The notes: generated by a model not told the origin, from the letters alone. A stretch of DNA of 64,000 nt from Echeneis naucrates (GCF_900963305.1 NC_042532.1:21761757-21825756); one strand, 5' to 3'. Positions 44,920 through 60,000 are shown, counted from the first letter of the stretch. Translations and numbers: made by a program.

Positions 44920-45665
44920 AAATCAGAGCCAAAGTTCAACAGCTCTTACCTACTATTGGCAGTAGTCCACTGCAGCAGCTTCTCAATCACTTGCTTTGTA
45001 TTTGGAATGTTTTTCACTTTTAAATTTCTCTGAGCTGCTTTCTATAGTCTCATCATCTAAACCTTCAACTCGTCTTTTAGACCCGATACCCACCAGGCTG
45101 TTTATAGATGTTTTCCATATTCTGGATCAGATCAATGTGAGTTTATCTCTTGGTTATGTTGCTCAGCCTTTCAACACTGTTGTTATTAAATCTCTCCTCA
45201 AAAGACCTAATCCTGATCCAGATGTTTGGGCTGATTATGGACTCATATCTAACCTCCCTTTCATTTTCAAAATTCTTGAAAAAGCAGTTGCAAACCAATT
45301 CTGTGAGCATCTTCAGAAGAGCGGCCTGTTTGAAGAGCCTCAGTCCATCACAGAAACAGCTCCGGTAAAAGTTACCAATGACATTCTGATGGCTTCAGTC
45401 AGGTTTTAGAGTCTGGACACTAATTGGTCTCGAGTGCTCTCTCTTCTTCTTCCTCCCTCTCTCTCTAACTGCCTCTGCTTCTCTCTCTTAGTCCAACCAG
45501 CATGGTTCTGCTTCAGGTTTCTGCCTCTTAAAGGAAGTGTTTCCCTCCTCTGTCTGTCTGCTGTCGGGCTCTCTAACAGCTCCACCCAGAGTTTGGTGTG
45601 GACTTGCTCTCTGTGTGAAGAGCCTTGATGGAATTTTATGATTTGGAGTTACATGATTAAATTTG
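44920..45665 (+). mobile_element. L2-clade LINE fragment, 3' part
   Basis: Frames match fish L2 reverse transcriptase: SELLSIVSSSKPSTRLLDPI, then VVIKSLLKRPNPDPD and LISNLPFIFKILEKAV, ending near LFEEPQSI. The sequence then jumps from the middle of the RT domain (near 45410) to the 3' UTR (CTGCCTCTTAAAGGAAGTG) and ends with the L2-type tail AAATTTGATTTGAC. The RT catalytic half is deleted, so it is dead. It lies between the convergent C1q-like and mapkbp1 genes. Confidence 0.8.
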
Positions 45666-45787
45666 ATTTGACGTCACATTGACGTCAGCTGAACCTGAAC
45701 AGCTGTACATACATCATATCAGCTGAGGTTGTGACAAATCAGCATCTAGTGCCCATGAAAACACTGAATCGGAGGGGGAAAAAAAGT

Positions 45788-45793
45788 TTTATT
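45788..45793 (-). terminator. mapkbp1 polyadenylation signal (minus strand)
   Basis: TTTATT on the given strand is AATAAA on the minus strand, about 650 bases beyond the mapkbp1 stop, after an ordinary UTR. Confidence 0.55.
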
Positions 45794-46444
45794 GAAGTTT
45801 GACAAAACATGAAAATGTGTTTTTCTAAAAACGTGCCCATTGTCAAAAATAAGACTCAGCCATCAAGTGCAGGTGGAGGCGGGGACACGTCAGGCTCAGT
45901 AACAAGACTGACGACAGGTGAAGCAGCTCTGGACCAGTGTGTCAAGATGGCTGACATTGCCTTGAACATGAGTGTGAGCACTGCTATTCTCTTTAGGGGG
46001 CGGAGCCTCTGGATCATGACACAACGCTGCTGTTTTAAAGCATTCAAATCAGGAACATGAACAAATGTCAGCCATCTTTACACAGACTCTGGTCGTCAGT
46101 GATATCTCAGAACAATAAAGTTTGTTCAAACGGTGAGTCTCATATTGCTTTTCAGGAAACTACAGAAAAAAATTTACATGAATAATGAACCAAGGAGCTC
46201 CTGAAGGTCTCAACAGAACCGTCCAATCAGTATATAAATTGAATAAAAATCAAAATGGCTTCAGATCCATTATCTGTGAGGAGGAGGAGGAGGAGGAAGA
46301 GGAGTTCAGTTGGTTTCTTCTCTGGAGTCCAATTTAAGTTTCATTCAGTCACTTAACATTGACTGTTTTTGTCCCACTGTCCCTGAGTGCAGTGCAGCAG
46401 AGCCCCCAATCCCCTAGAGGATGAGGAGGAGGTGATGAAGAGCA

Positions 46445-49400
46445 TCAGGATGTGTTCTTGATCTTCCTGTTTACTGCCTGCAGCAGCAGCAGAGAATATT
46501 CCTCCAGCAGAGCTGCTGTCTTCACCCCCCCCACTCCTCCCAGCCCCCCCTCACCTCCGAGCCTGCTCGGTGCACCGAGTGGCAAGGAGTCCAGCTCCGC
46601 CCTCATGGCCTGAAAGGCCTCTGACAGGAGGACGGCCATCTGACGCTGGTCAGGGGCGGAATCATCCTCGGAGATGCCGCTCACCTGTAGGAGGAAGAGA
46701 GACAGGTGAGATCAGACTGAAGGCAAACAGATCCTTCAGACTCCGTTTTCCTTTGAGTCATTTCTGCAGAACTCAGTAATGGATGACTGGACCCTGATCC
46801 AGAGCCTGGTACTAGGAGCAGATTGGCGGGGCAGGGACCTCACCTTCCTGTACAGGTGTGTGGCTCTCCTAAAGGAGCTCTGCAGCTCATTGGTCAGAGC
46901 CTTGCAGGTCTCCAAACTGATTGGCTGGTCTGCACAGACAGAGAGAAGCAGAGGATCAGGTCTCTAGAAGAAGAACCCTACCCCTAAGAACAAACAGAAT
47001 GAGTGTGATGTCACACAGATACTGAGAGCTGATTGACTCCTCATAGAAATCCAGGTGTTTCCTTCTGATATGAGGAGCAAAGCGGAACAAGAAGAGAAAA
47101 GTAGGAGTAAATGTCTCACCCGTCAATACAGAGCAAGAGGAGGAGGAGGAGGAGGAGTTCAGTGAAGAGGAGGGAGAGAAGGGGCGGAGCCAGAGCGCTG
47201 GGCACAGACGGAGAGATGACAGGATGAAGGGATGAAGAGGAGGAGGAGGAGAGTCCAAACCTGCATCGTCCATCTGCTCGCCGCTGTCACTTGCTGTCAT
47301 CTGAGGCTCCTCCTCCTCCTGCTGCTTTGGGGGAGTGAGGGGGGAGACAGAGACTGGAGGAGGCCGAGAGGAGGAAGGGGCGGGGGCCTTGGATGATGGT
47401 GAGAAGGAGGCAAGCGAGGGTTTATCAGGCAGCGGTCTGCTGCTGCCAGGGACCCGGGCTTGGAGACCACGGGGCAGAGGGGTTATCTGGTTACCATGGC
47501 TACCCAAAGGTGACAACAAAGTGGCAACGACCGGGACAACTGTAGTGTGAGGGGACGTGGCCAGAGCTGCATTGGAGGGCACCACAGCAACTAGAGTAGG
47601 CGCCGTCTCTTTGACCTGACTGGAGGAATTAACTGCTGATGATGATGATGATGTGACTGAAGGATCCTCAGCTGATTCGCTGTCAAGGCCGTCGCCCACG
47701 GAGATGGAGCGGGTTATCTTGGCCATGGAACTGGCGGTAGGGCTCATGTAGGAACGTGGCGCCAACGGAGCGAAGGAGGAGGAAGACTTTCGCGGTGTGG
47801 CGGCAGATTCCTGCTGAGGTGACCTGGGGGAGGCGGGGCTGGGTCTCTGAGGGGGCAGGTTCTGGGTAGTGGATGAGGGGGGGCGTCTAGGACAGGAAGG
47901 AAGGGTGGTAGGACGCTGAGGGGGAAGGACCAACTGAAGTGGAGGAGGGTCACCTGGGGAAGAGACAAAAGGATTAAAGCAATTTCTTTCCTTAACTCTC
48001 AAGATATTTAGCTCAGTCCAGGTTTGGGCTCGGTTGTCTCACCTGAGTCAGTCAGTAGGCTGTGCACTGACTGGGCCTTCCGAAGTCCAGAGGAGTTCAG
48101 GTGAGAGGGAGCAGCCGGACACCCTAGGCCCAGGTTCTTCTTGGACTCAATGGCAGTCTGGATCTTCTTCTTCAGTGAAGGGGGCTGGGCTGCCGTCTCC
48201 CTGTCCTCAACACGGCTCTGGAGCTGATCATTATCCTGCTCAATCTGGTTGGTGATCTGGGGAGGCTGTGTTTGGTCCTGATTGCTCTGGATCTGGTGCT
48301 GGAGTGAAAAGGTCTGACCCTGGTCCTGGTTCCATGATACCTTCCTCTCCTGGCCCCTGCTCTGGTCCATCAGAGGTCGAACCTCAGAGACCAGAGGATG
48401 GGTCTTCACCTCTGCTGCTCTTCCTCCCCCACTGGTCCGAGATGAGAGGGGACACATGGTCCGACTGAGGGGAACGTAGAAAATCAACAGATACAAATAG
48501 GACTCTGATCATGATCCTGGACTGAACTGAGCAGTCCCGACCTGTCTTACCTTGCAGCAGAATTCTGGGAGAGGAACCTAGAGGAGATGCTCAGACTCTC
48601 GGTGGAGCTGTGAGACGCTCTGCTCGGACTTCCTGTAAACACACATCACCTCGCTGAAACCACAACCAGGAATCATGTCCTTTTAGTGTGGTGGTTATTG
48701 TTGTGTAGCTGTGTGTCTGTACCTGGTGCTGAGAGCTCAGACAGCGTCACATAGTGTTCCTTCAGAAAAGCTTCCTGGTCTGGAGTCTGAGGGACCAGAG
48801 ATGCCATAATCCCCCCTCCCCCTCCTCTTTCCCTTTCTCCATCCTCGTCTTCCTCAGAGCAGTTTCCATCCACAGGAAGAGACAGAGAGTCTGAGGGACA
48901 GACAGGACAGAGTGAGACACTGAGTCTGTGTGTGTACCTGTGTGTACCTGTGCGTGTTACCTGTGTGTTCTCTGGGGGTGTCTGGACTGGACAGTGTGCA
49001 GGTGAATCCAGGTGAGCAGCCGCTGTCCGGACTCGGTTTGTCCTGTCGTCCACCTGCAGCAGCACACGCCTCCTTCACCTGGAACTCACTGACAGGATAA
49101 TTGGGGTGTGGTTTTGATTGGCAGGTCAGGGTAATTGGTTCTGAGCTGGGGGCATCATACCTGCCTGCCAGGCTCAGTCTGTCCTCCCATTGGTCAGGAA
49201 ACAGCACAGGCTCCTCCCTGTCTGGGCTCTGATTGGACAGCCTGATGAAGTCTGGCCTCTGATTGGTCTTCCTGTCCTCGTCCTCTACCTGGATGGAAAT
49301 ACCAAAAGACATGAAGACATAAGAGAGTAGGTACAAACCCAACAGAACCATTAAAATAAAAAAAAATAAAAAATCACGAATTAAATCAAATTTAGTTCTA

Positions 49401-50288
49401 AACTGCAGAAACGTAACAGAGTTCCATGAAGGTTCATCACACAAAGAAGAAAACTCATACAAACTAAAGATGGTGGAATTTTAAATGATGTTCTCTCTTC
49501 ATCTCTGGAATTTATTAGTAAAAAGTTCTTCTAGCAGACACACTTGAGCAAAATTATCTGCTTAAGTGTGAGTTCAATTTATCAACAAAGTCCTCCATTT
49601 TCTTTGTTTGTTAAATACAAACCAACTAGGATGACATATTAATGCAAATTTAATTAATTGAATATTTACTAATTATCGAACGTATCATCCAATCTGGATT
49701 ACTGATATCTTTGATCACACATCTTTTTATGTTTTGACATCACATTTCTAAGTATACTTATATCTGCATCTGAAAAATGATTTCCACTTTTCCAATAGAA
49801 CAACCTGGATCACTTCTAGGTCTACAAAGATCCTTGATTAAAAAAAAAATAACCCAAAGAGATGTATATTCAAAATATAAAAACTCCACAAAAAGTGGAG
49901 CAAAAAAAAATATTTCCTCAGAAATTTGAACAGTCCCACAATGTCAGAAAAACCACATGGAACCTCATAAATAAATGATTAAATATTTCATATATTAAAT
50001 AAATTACTAACTGAAAAAAAAAGACGTCCACATGTATTCCATCTTATTTAAATGGTTGGATATTTATTTCCAAATTATTTCAAAAACAGTGTACATCTAT
50101 AAACAGGTAACTTTAAATAGAGCCAGTTTACTATGTAGGGTACCATAGGGTTCCATCATTGGGCCTCTCTTTATTTTCATAATTCTAAGTGAGTTACCAA
50201 AGACTGTAACAATTCATTTCATTTTTCATTTGCTGATGACAAGTCTTGTTTTGTCCAAAAAATTTGCACTGATTTGGCAGGCAGAGGC

Positions 50289-50325
<37 letters not shown>

Positions 50326-51017
50326 ACACCCTCTCACCCACGCAGTGGTGACCTGCAGACTAACAGTGCTCCCCAGTCCCTGATTAGTCCTGTGAAGTCC
50401 CGCCTCCACCTCTTGACTCCTCCTTCTTGAGCTACATGGGGGAGCATTGCCATGGAGAGGGCGTGTCTGTGGGAGGATGAAGTGTAACATTTACTGTGTG
50501 TTGACATCAGAGTTGCGTTGTCTCCGTGGAGTGTGTGAGCATGCTGACCTCTTCCTGTCCGTCAGGGCAGAACGAGTCCAGCAGCCTCAGGTCCAACATG
50601 GACTTCACCATCAGGAGACCATCAGTGCTGCCCGTCCTCCGGGACCAGCGGCGACGAGGGAGTCGAGCTCTCACTGTGTCCTGAGGAGTTTGAGTGGTGA
50701 ACAGGTCACACAAACACACATCAATGATGGAAACAGTTTTTATCATAGTCATTTTGTGTCCTCTGACCTTCCTGGCGCCGCTGCAGTCCATCTCATCGCA
50801 CAAACCTGACAAACAAACACAAACGTCATCATCCTGGGAGCGCTGTCAGCGCTGGTCTATAACCATGACAACACACCTGTCTCCTCCTCCAAGCTTCCTG
50901 CTTGGACCATATAAGGATGTCCGAGCTCCTCGTCCTCCTCCTCGTCCTCCTCTTTGTCACTATCAGATGACATAGTGACGACACGAGGTGACAACGCCTC
51001 CCTGCTGCGTGCATGTA

Positions 51018-51060
<43 letters not shown>

Positions 51061-54000
51061 GAAGACATGAGGATGAATTAAAAAAATGAAACTTGTCACA
51101 TGCTTTTTTTGTGAAAAGTATTTGTGGCTCTTTAATGTATGTTTCTTCAGTTTTTTTTTTTATTCACTCAAAAATTATGTCACGCTGTTGATGACATCAT
51201 CAGTTGGCTTTTAAGTCACACAAACACATCAGGTAACACTGACCTGAGGTTTACTACTCTTTGCTGAGGTGCATCCTGGGAACTGTGGGTGCTGCCCGAA
51301 GGTCGGAGGTCAGCGAGCCGTTGCCTCATCCTGATGGTCAACTCTGGACTCAGACGCCACACAAAGATGCAACTGCAGAAGAAGTGAAGTGTGAACCTTC
51401 AGCATGTGACATTGACAATAAGGTCAATGACAATGGCTGCGGCAACAATGACAATGTAAACAACAACATCAGGTACCTGTCTCCAGACACGGTGATCAGA
51501 TGTCGGCAGTCACTGCTGAACTTTAACCCCGTTACAATCTCTGTTAGAATAAATAAATGTTTACATATACAGATTCATTCATACAACACAAACATAATAT
51601 ATATATATATACACACATACAGGGACAAACTGACCCGAGTGTCCAAACATAGAGGCCACACACTCTCCAGAGTAGAAGTCAAACACGCTTATGTTCTTGT
51701 CTGAACAGGAAGTGGCGATGTAGAGGCCTGATGGGTCAATCTGCACCTAGGGGCATCAGAGGGGTCAGGGGTCAAACTTGCTGTCTCCAAAGAATCATTA
51801 CCATGGTAACATCAGACTGATCCTACCTTAATGAGAGTGCCATCCTCTCCCTGAGAGCCTTTATACAACTTCTTCTGTTTACCATTACTGATGTTAAAGA
51901 TCCTGGAGAGAAGAAGATTAACTGAATCTAAAAAGTCAGAGGCACGTCAAAGAATTTTCGGAATCCTGGACAACGCCCTGGGCAAACATTCCAGGATCTG
52001 ATTGTCCATGTCTCTCTGTCTTTATTCTGTCAACACGATAAACTTAGAAAGATACAGGACTGATCCAGAGACTCTGACATCACCCACCAGAGCCAATAGG
52101 AGCCTCCGATGTAGAGACGTGACTCTAGAAGTCACTATCAAAGGTGGAGGATGAAAATGAACATAAAGACACAGAGTCAGACTGATCCAGATCTGATCAG
52201 CTGATTCTGTTTAAGGAGGAAACAGGAGGAATAGAAGCTCAAAGACCAGCTGATGTTTCTCGGGTCTCATTATATTAAAACTTGCTCTAAATGAATAGAG
52301 ACCTGAAAGTATCTTTGTTATAATTTGGCACAATATAAATATTCTTTTATGACAGGAAGTGAGATGCCGTCACAAAAACAAAGTAAGTAGCATGATTAAA
52401 TAAGACAAAAATAACAAAAGTGCCAGAAATTAGAAAGACAAGAATAAATCAGTTTGTTGACATGGAGCCCTGCTGCCTGCTGGGTAATCCTCACCTGATG
52501 CTGCGGTCCTGACAGCCCACTGCTGCATACTTCCTGGTTGGTTCAATGTCCATGTCATACAGAGTCGTCTTCCTGACAATGTGATGCGTCCGGGTGAACT
52601 CCAAGCCCTCCTCCACCTGGCCACCACCAGGGAGAGGAGAAGAAGACAGCAGGTGAGAAACACAGGAAGTCTCAGTGGCTTCAGAGACTGACTGAAATCA
52701 GTGATCATTAATCAATAATCTTCCATCCTTCATCATCATGAGCTGGTGCCTCACCTGCTGAGCGGTGCGGAAATACACACTTTTATCAGCTCCACAGCTG
52801 ATCATCCACACTTTGCCCTCATTGGCTGATGAAAACAAGAAGAAGGTGATGTCATAGGCTGAAGGTCACATGACCCGCCAACACTCTGTGAAACAGAAAT
52901 GAGTATGTAGTATGTGCAAAGACTCACCTGCAAACCTGACGGCGGTGATGGAGGACGAGTGTTCGTCCAGAGTCTGAACCAGACTGTAGTCCGTCCCGGC
53001 ATCCAGAATGTGGATCAGCCGGTCCCGACTGGCGGTGGCTAATAACTGCAGACCTGACAGATGCACAATCAACACATTAACTCACAACAGCTGGATTTTG
53101 TTATTGGTGTTGATCTGTTGTGTACACTGTTTGTGTCCATGTTGTGTTGACACACCTGTTTCTGGTTTGGAGAACTCCAGACAGAGAATCTCTGAGTCAT
53201 GAGCCTGAACATTCAGGATCTCTTCCATACAGTCCAGGTCATGGACCCTACCCACACAGACACACACAGCTGTATCAGAGGCTCAATATGAAGGTCTGTA
53301 ACACCCCCCCACAAACACTAGGGCCTCCTTCCCTCACCTGAGGACCCCCATGCGGTCTCCAGAGGCCAGGTGGCGTCCATCAGGACTGACCCTCAGAGTC
53401 CTGATACCTGGTCTCTGGTCAGTCTGCTGCCCTTCTGAGCTTGATGACCCCACCTTGTCTGTGTTGCCAGCTGTGACAGCAATGCTCTCAGTGTCCAGGA
53501 GGCTTGTTATGTTATTGTCCACATAAATTACCTTGTGCAGGTCCTGGGATTAGAGGTCAAAGGTCAGAGTCAGATCAGGAGGTGGTGAATCAGGTGAATG
53601 CGTGTTTGTGTGTGCGTGTAGCGTCGTCCTACGTGACTCAGGATATTTCTGTTGAGGATGTGTCCATCAATGGTCCAAAGACGGATGGTGTTGTCTGAGG
53701 AGCAAGACAGGAAGGAGCCAGGGGGGACATCCCCCCCTCCATCCACTGGGTACATCTGAAGAGACACAAGAGGATCTGAGGTGAAAACACACACACAAGC
53801 AGAAACAAATAGGCACACACACATACTGACCTCAAGACTCCACACACAAGAGGAGTGGTAGAGGGCGGAGTAGAGTTTTCCCGCCCTACGAGGGTCTCGA
53901 ACATCACGGATGTCCCAAACGTAAACGCTGTGGTCATTGTAAACGCAGGACAACCAGCGGTTGGTGGGGTCAAAGGTCACAGCCACTGTGTCTGGATACC

Positions 54001-57000
54001 GAGCATCCGACCTGGGGGAGAACAGCTGACTAGGGAGGGGGAGGGGAGAAAGTTATGGGGGTGATGGGGAGTTTATCATAGCAGCCAAAAACAAAAACCT
54101 TCTGAAATGTCTGTGGTTTCCATGGTAACCTGTCTACATGTGCCTGAAGAAATGACAAAATAACTTAAGATCACAAATGACAAATAATCTGTGTCAGGTG
54201 CTTGGCATACCTGGCGTCCACCATACTGCCGATGTCAGCTCCCAGGAAGTGTGGGCGGGGCAGAGTGCAGAGGAAGTTCAGGTTTAAGGGGCTAAAAGCT
54301 CTGACGGTTCCGTCAGAACAACCACAGAAGATTAGCTCGTCAGTGACGGACAGACAGGTGGCCTGAGCTGTCTGAGGGCGGAAGGGTGAGACGGACACGT
54401 TCATGTTGGCAGATGCGTCACGAGGACATCATGGAGATGGATGTGATTGTTTTGGTGCATCTGTCTTTGTGGGGATCTAGTTGGTGAACGTCTCTCTGAC
54501 TTCATAAAGTCAATATAAAGGTTGATCAGTGATCTGTGTCCAAGTCTAACTCTGTCTGTGACCTCTAACCCATACTCAGATTTACGTTCCCCTCTCTGAT
54601 TGGATCATTTCTGTCATCACACACAAAGTTTGTTAGCTCCTTCTAAGGCCCTTCTTCTCTCACCGCTAACCCAGCCCCCTGTAGCTCTGTGTTAGCCTGC
54701 CATTAGCTCCTTTTCCTCACAGACAGTGAGAGACAGGACAGACGGGTGAGTGAGGCATCTTTACTCTGATAAGCTGCTGAGCTTTGGTGGAGGTGTTTCT
54801 GGTGATGCGCTCATGGCCCTCTGTAAATCAGTGTGCGAAGGATGAACACATCACTCAAATGACACTTACTGAGTAAGAGTCGACTCTCTGATAGGAAGCA
54901 GGGCAGGAAGCAGAGAAAGAAACAGAGGAAGAAGAAGAGGATGAAACAGATGAGGAAAACGAGGAAGCAGAGGGAGAAGCGGCAGGAAATAGAGGACGAA
55001 GGAAAGGACGAAGCAGGCTTGTGTTCTCAGTTGTTCAGTGACCACAGGGATGTCACATCTGCTGTTACCATAACAACGCAGCACTCTGACTTACCCGGAG
55101 CTCCACCCACTTGTCGAGGAGTCGGCGGTCATTGAACTCACACAACAGCCCCGAGGAGGTGATGCAGAAGGTGGAGGAGGCCTGCCGGCCCCGCCCACAC
55201 GCGACATCACTGAAGAAATTGTTCCTGAGTTCTCCCAGCAGACCTGAACGCCCCAGCAGTGGCACGGTGGCGTTGACCTGGACAAAGAGAATGATTAGCT
55301 CTCATTCAGTGTACAGTGACCTCTGACCTTCAGGTGACTGGTGAACCTTGGAGGTCTTGGCGTGGTCCAGGTACCAGAACTTGACGTGGCGGTTTCCAGC
55401 AGTAACAAAGTATGAGCTGTCATCTGAGAAGGAGACGGCCGTCACTTTACTGGAAACTTTATTGGCTGCGACAACAATGTTTTTCTGAAGGACATAACAA
55501 CAACAACAACATGTCAGTGGGTAAACAAACTGCTGTTCAAAACACACCTGTGACCTTTAACCTTTGACCAAACGGCGCCACACAGTGTAATCAGTTTTCA
55601 CAGGATGTTTTAAATCTGACATGATGTCTGTAGCCCCAACCCCTCCTTCACATGGAGATCATGATGTAATAACCTCCCAGAGTGCATCTTGTCACATGAC
55701 CCGTTTTACCTTCCAGTTCCACACATTGACCATCATGTCGTGCTGGTATCCCACGCTGACGATGTACTTCCCGTTTGGAGAAAACGCCACACATGAGACG
55801 CCATATTTATGTTCCTGCAGCTCTGTCACCTGGAGACGCTCTGACACCTCCCACACCCGCACCGCCGGCATGTGACCGCTCTGTGGAGGGGGCACACACC
55901 TGTCACAGGTCTGACACTGAGTGAGTTTCCTGCCCTGAGCTCTGTCTCTCAGGCTCAGATCACGGTGCCTGATGTCTGTCTCTGCTGTCTCTCCTTCACA
56001 TCTGTCCTTCGTCTCCAGGGTAACCGGGATCCTTCCTGTGTTTACTGTGGGTCCCTGTTCAGGGCATGCTTTGAGGGACAGGCCCCAGAACTGACATACA
56101 AACTCCACCTGGTTCCGCCCCAGCTCATCCCTGGTCAGTGTGGACTGTTAGCATAATAACAACTAGGGATGAGCGAGTACAGCACTGTCCAGATACATTA
56201 TCTGTATCTGTTTTCGTAAGGGGTGGGACTTAAACCAGAACTGGGCGTGGTTTATACAAAAGTTGTATTTTTAAACCTGAAATTAATTGGGGTTGGGCTG
56301 AAGTTACTATATTTATTATAAGCCTCAATATATTTTTTATTTACAGCTGAATTTTACACCAAGGTAAGAAGAGCGAGCCGACCAGCAAATAACCTGACCG
56401 GTGAGGAAATGCGATGCGGGCTGCAGCAGCACTGCTTCTGTTACCACTCAAGTTTTTACCCCATAAGCCCAAAAAGTGAATCAGATTTGAAACATTTGGG
56501 TTATAAAAAGCTGTTAAAATGATGATGTAGCCTAACTTTTTATGTACCAGGTTAAATTATGATCTTACCGGGGGATTCCATCAGGTAGCTATAGTGATGT
56601 TTGCCACCTCCGGCCATTCAGCAGGATAATTTCTCCATAAAAATGAAGGGACAATCAGAAAGACCAACAGATGGGAGTTTTTTTCAATGCACCGTTTTTT
56701 CTCTGGTACAGCTGACGTGATACAATAATCATCTGACATGTTGAAATAATGTTTAAAGCAAACTACTGGACAGTGTTTTTTTAAATTGTGCCGCCATTGT
56801 TTTCCCTTCCAGTGGGCGTGGCTTTCGGAGTATGATGTGTTGTGCTCTGTTCTATCACAGGATGCCCTGAGGAAGATATTGACTCATTTAACTTGTTTGG
56901 TACTCGTACTCGTCAAAATTGTGTTACTAAGGTTGAACAGGATACTCGTTTCAGCCGAGTATCCTGTTCAACCCTAGTAGCAACACACAACTCTACAATA

Positions 57001-60000
57001 ATGTCAATCAATCTTCAAACACACATCAACAGTGGAGGGTGCGGCCCAGCAGGTAGCCATAGTAACAGTATGTAAAGAAGCAGAATGTGAACAGACCAGA
57101 ACAAAAACCAGGTACCAGATTGCATCTGAACCACCAGACTACAGCTGACTCACCTCTCCTGTGACAACATACTTCCCATCTGGAGAAAAGGCCAACGTGG
57201 TGATGGCCTTCCTGCAAACAGACACACAAACATATCAAACAGTGACGGACTGTCAGAGCTGAAAGCTGATTGGCTGAAAGGTTTTTACCTGCAGCTGTTG
57301 AAGATGTGATGCTGTTTGTTTTTCCGAGGATTCAGCAGGACGACGACACACCTGCAGACACACAACATTTTGTAACAAACAGTGTTTGACACTTGTGGGA
57401 CAAAATGGCTAATGGGGAGTTAACAGGAAGTGAACAGTTTTTTTTACTCTAGGATAGGCACCAGTCTTAACTGACACAGACCGGTGCAGACCTTAAACTG
57501 GCTCTGGAATTCACCCTGGTCTCCTGGACCAGGTGACCCAAGGAGAACTGGTTTGAAGGGTCTGATTTGGTCAGCATGGTTACTGTAATCATGGTCATGA
57601 CAGGAATAGATGGTGGAGGGATAGCTGGGTTAAAATAAGTTCTTCTTCCCCATGAGACGATTTCTGTTTTCATGGTTACAACAATTATGAACAGTCACTT
57701 CACCCCCTTAAATCCTGCCATCATCACTGCAAAAGTCACCTAGCAACAGAACATAATGATGACGTCATGGTGACCCACTGAACGATGACCTTTAGGCTTC
57801 TTTCTGATTTGACAGTCTGTGTCTTAGTCAGCTCATTCACTTCCACTTTGTGTGATAAATGTTGCAGTCAGCAACACAAACACATGGTGAAAAGTGTGTA
57901 TTTCTGTACTCCACATCTGCAATGCAGTGGACAGAGAGAGAGACAGACAGCGAAAGAGAGAGAGACAGACAGAGAGAGAGAGAGAGAGAGCAAGAGAGAG
58001 AGAGAAACCCCCCCGACCCACTTCCTTTTGTCTCTTTGTCCAAGGACTGAATCTGGATCCTCTGACCTGAACACAAACTATCCAATCAGTGGCCCTAGTT
58101 CCTCTCAGGCTAACAGCTGATTGGATAGCTAAGTGGGACTCAGGATTCCACCACTCGCCTTCTGACATTCCCATCATTCCCTGTCAGGATGACCTCTTAT
58201 GGCACACTCTCTTGCTTGTGTCTCTTCAATTTCAGAAACAGTGAAACATCACTTAGTCCTGGTCCTGGTCCTGGTCCTGGTCCTGGTCCAAGTCTGGGTC
58301 CAGGTCTAGGTCTAAGTACCCTAAACTAACCCACGTGGACCTTAAAGAACCCAAAACCATTTCAAGAGCCCTTAAAAGGTCCAGGAAACCTCAGATCCCA
58401 AAAACTGAAGATGAAACTAACTCAAGCACCGCTGAAGCTGAATCCAGGACCTCATGGACCCCTGAAACACATCAGAGCATTCCATGGGAATTCCTGGACC
58501 CAATCAGAGCCAGAACCGCTTAAAAACCACCAAACTTTTACCATGAGGCTCTCACAAGAACCCCTGACTCTGCTTAGCAAAGAATTTAGACCCCCAAACT
58601 TCGTCCAGAATGCCTGACCCTTTGAGCCAGGAGACTTCTACTTGGACCTTGAAACCAGCGCCCCCCACCAGGGACCAGGATCCTCCTGGACTGCTCTGCC
58701 TGTTTAATCTGATAATCTGATCAAGTCTTTAGCTCAGAGCAACACACAATCACACACACACTAGCAACATTACATTGTGACACAAAAACACACGTTCAGT
58801 GACAACAAACAGATTCAGATTAAAGTGATGAGAGAGTTCGACAGACTGTCTGCAGGTCCACAAACTGATGTCAGTGTGTTCTAACAGCTTTCTACCAGAA
58901 CCAGCAGGAACTTTTTCAGCAGTTCTTCTGTTGGGTCAGACCATCTGTGACCTTTGACCCCTGGCCTCCAGTGGTTGTCCTTGCTTGGACCATATTTGGT
59001 AGGTATTGACCCCTGTGGACCAAGAAAAACCGAAAGAACTGGTATCCATGGCAAACAGACACCCCCTCCTGACAGGTATCCATGGTAACCAGGTAATGAA
59101 TGTCAGGATCTGGATCTGATCCACCTATACTGGACCTGCCCTGACTCTGGCCCACCATGTGGACTCTAACAGATGTGTCCTTCTCGGTGTCTCTGGTGTT
59201 CCTCACCCTGCAGGATAAGCCAAAAGTCCACTTCGGGGATCGCAGGCCAGCGCTCGGTTCCCTGGAGCTGTAATACCCAGAACCTTCTCCAAAGTCACCT
59301 GGAGGACAAAGGGCAGAGGTCAAATGTGACAGATACAGTAGCTTTAATGTCAGTTTGTTATTAGTCCTGTAAAAAATTTAAAGGGTCCCTTCTATTAAAG
59401 CAACACAACACGCACACACACTTCTTGCCCCAAGGACACTGGGTAACGAGTCTCCCGTCCAATCACACTGTTGTTCAAACTCGACTTGTCTTGTCCTGTT
59501 GTTTAGTGTGCTGGCATGCAACCAATAGCCTGCAGCTAAGTGCTAAGCTAACAACACCAATTACAACAATGAAGCTGTGTGTGTGTGTGCATGATTGTGA
59601 GTCACTGTGTGTGTGTGTGTCCTCTCACATGACTCTTCATGTCTTTACTGGTTTCACAGTCTGAAGGAGTTTTGACAGAATAAAGAAGAAAATCTAAACT
59701 TCAGGTCACAAATGGTTTTGCAATAACATAAATGAGCAGAGTAACAGTAATCTCCCTCCAAGTGCACAATATTGTATATCAATTGCTTCCTGTTTCCTGC
59801 AGTGACCGCGGCGCTGTCACAGTGGCCGTTACGTTCAGCTGACATTCGGCGGCCTGTTGGCTTCTACAACGACCAGCTGTTATTTACAGTGATCGTATAA
59901 AGATCATTGCCTGCAGAAAGTGCTTCTGGATGGACATTGTGCTTCACATCCATCAGAAACGGCCGCGTTGCTGTTGGCGTGCCAGTGGGCGGAGCAATCA

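Noticed and set aside
46956-47119. Continuation of the mapkbp1 large exon frame past the donors
   Set aside because: Lacks family similarity and two donors lie before it; the next exon matches the family in phase.
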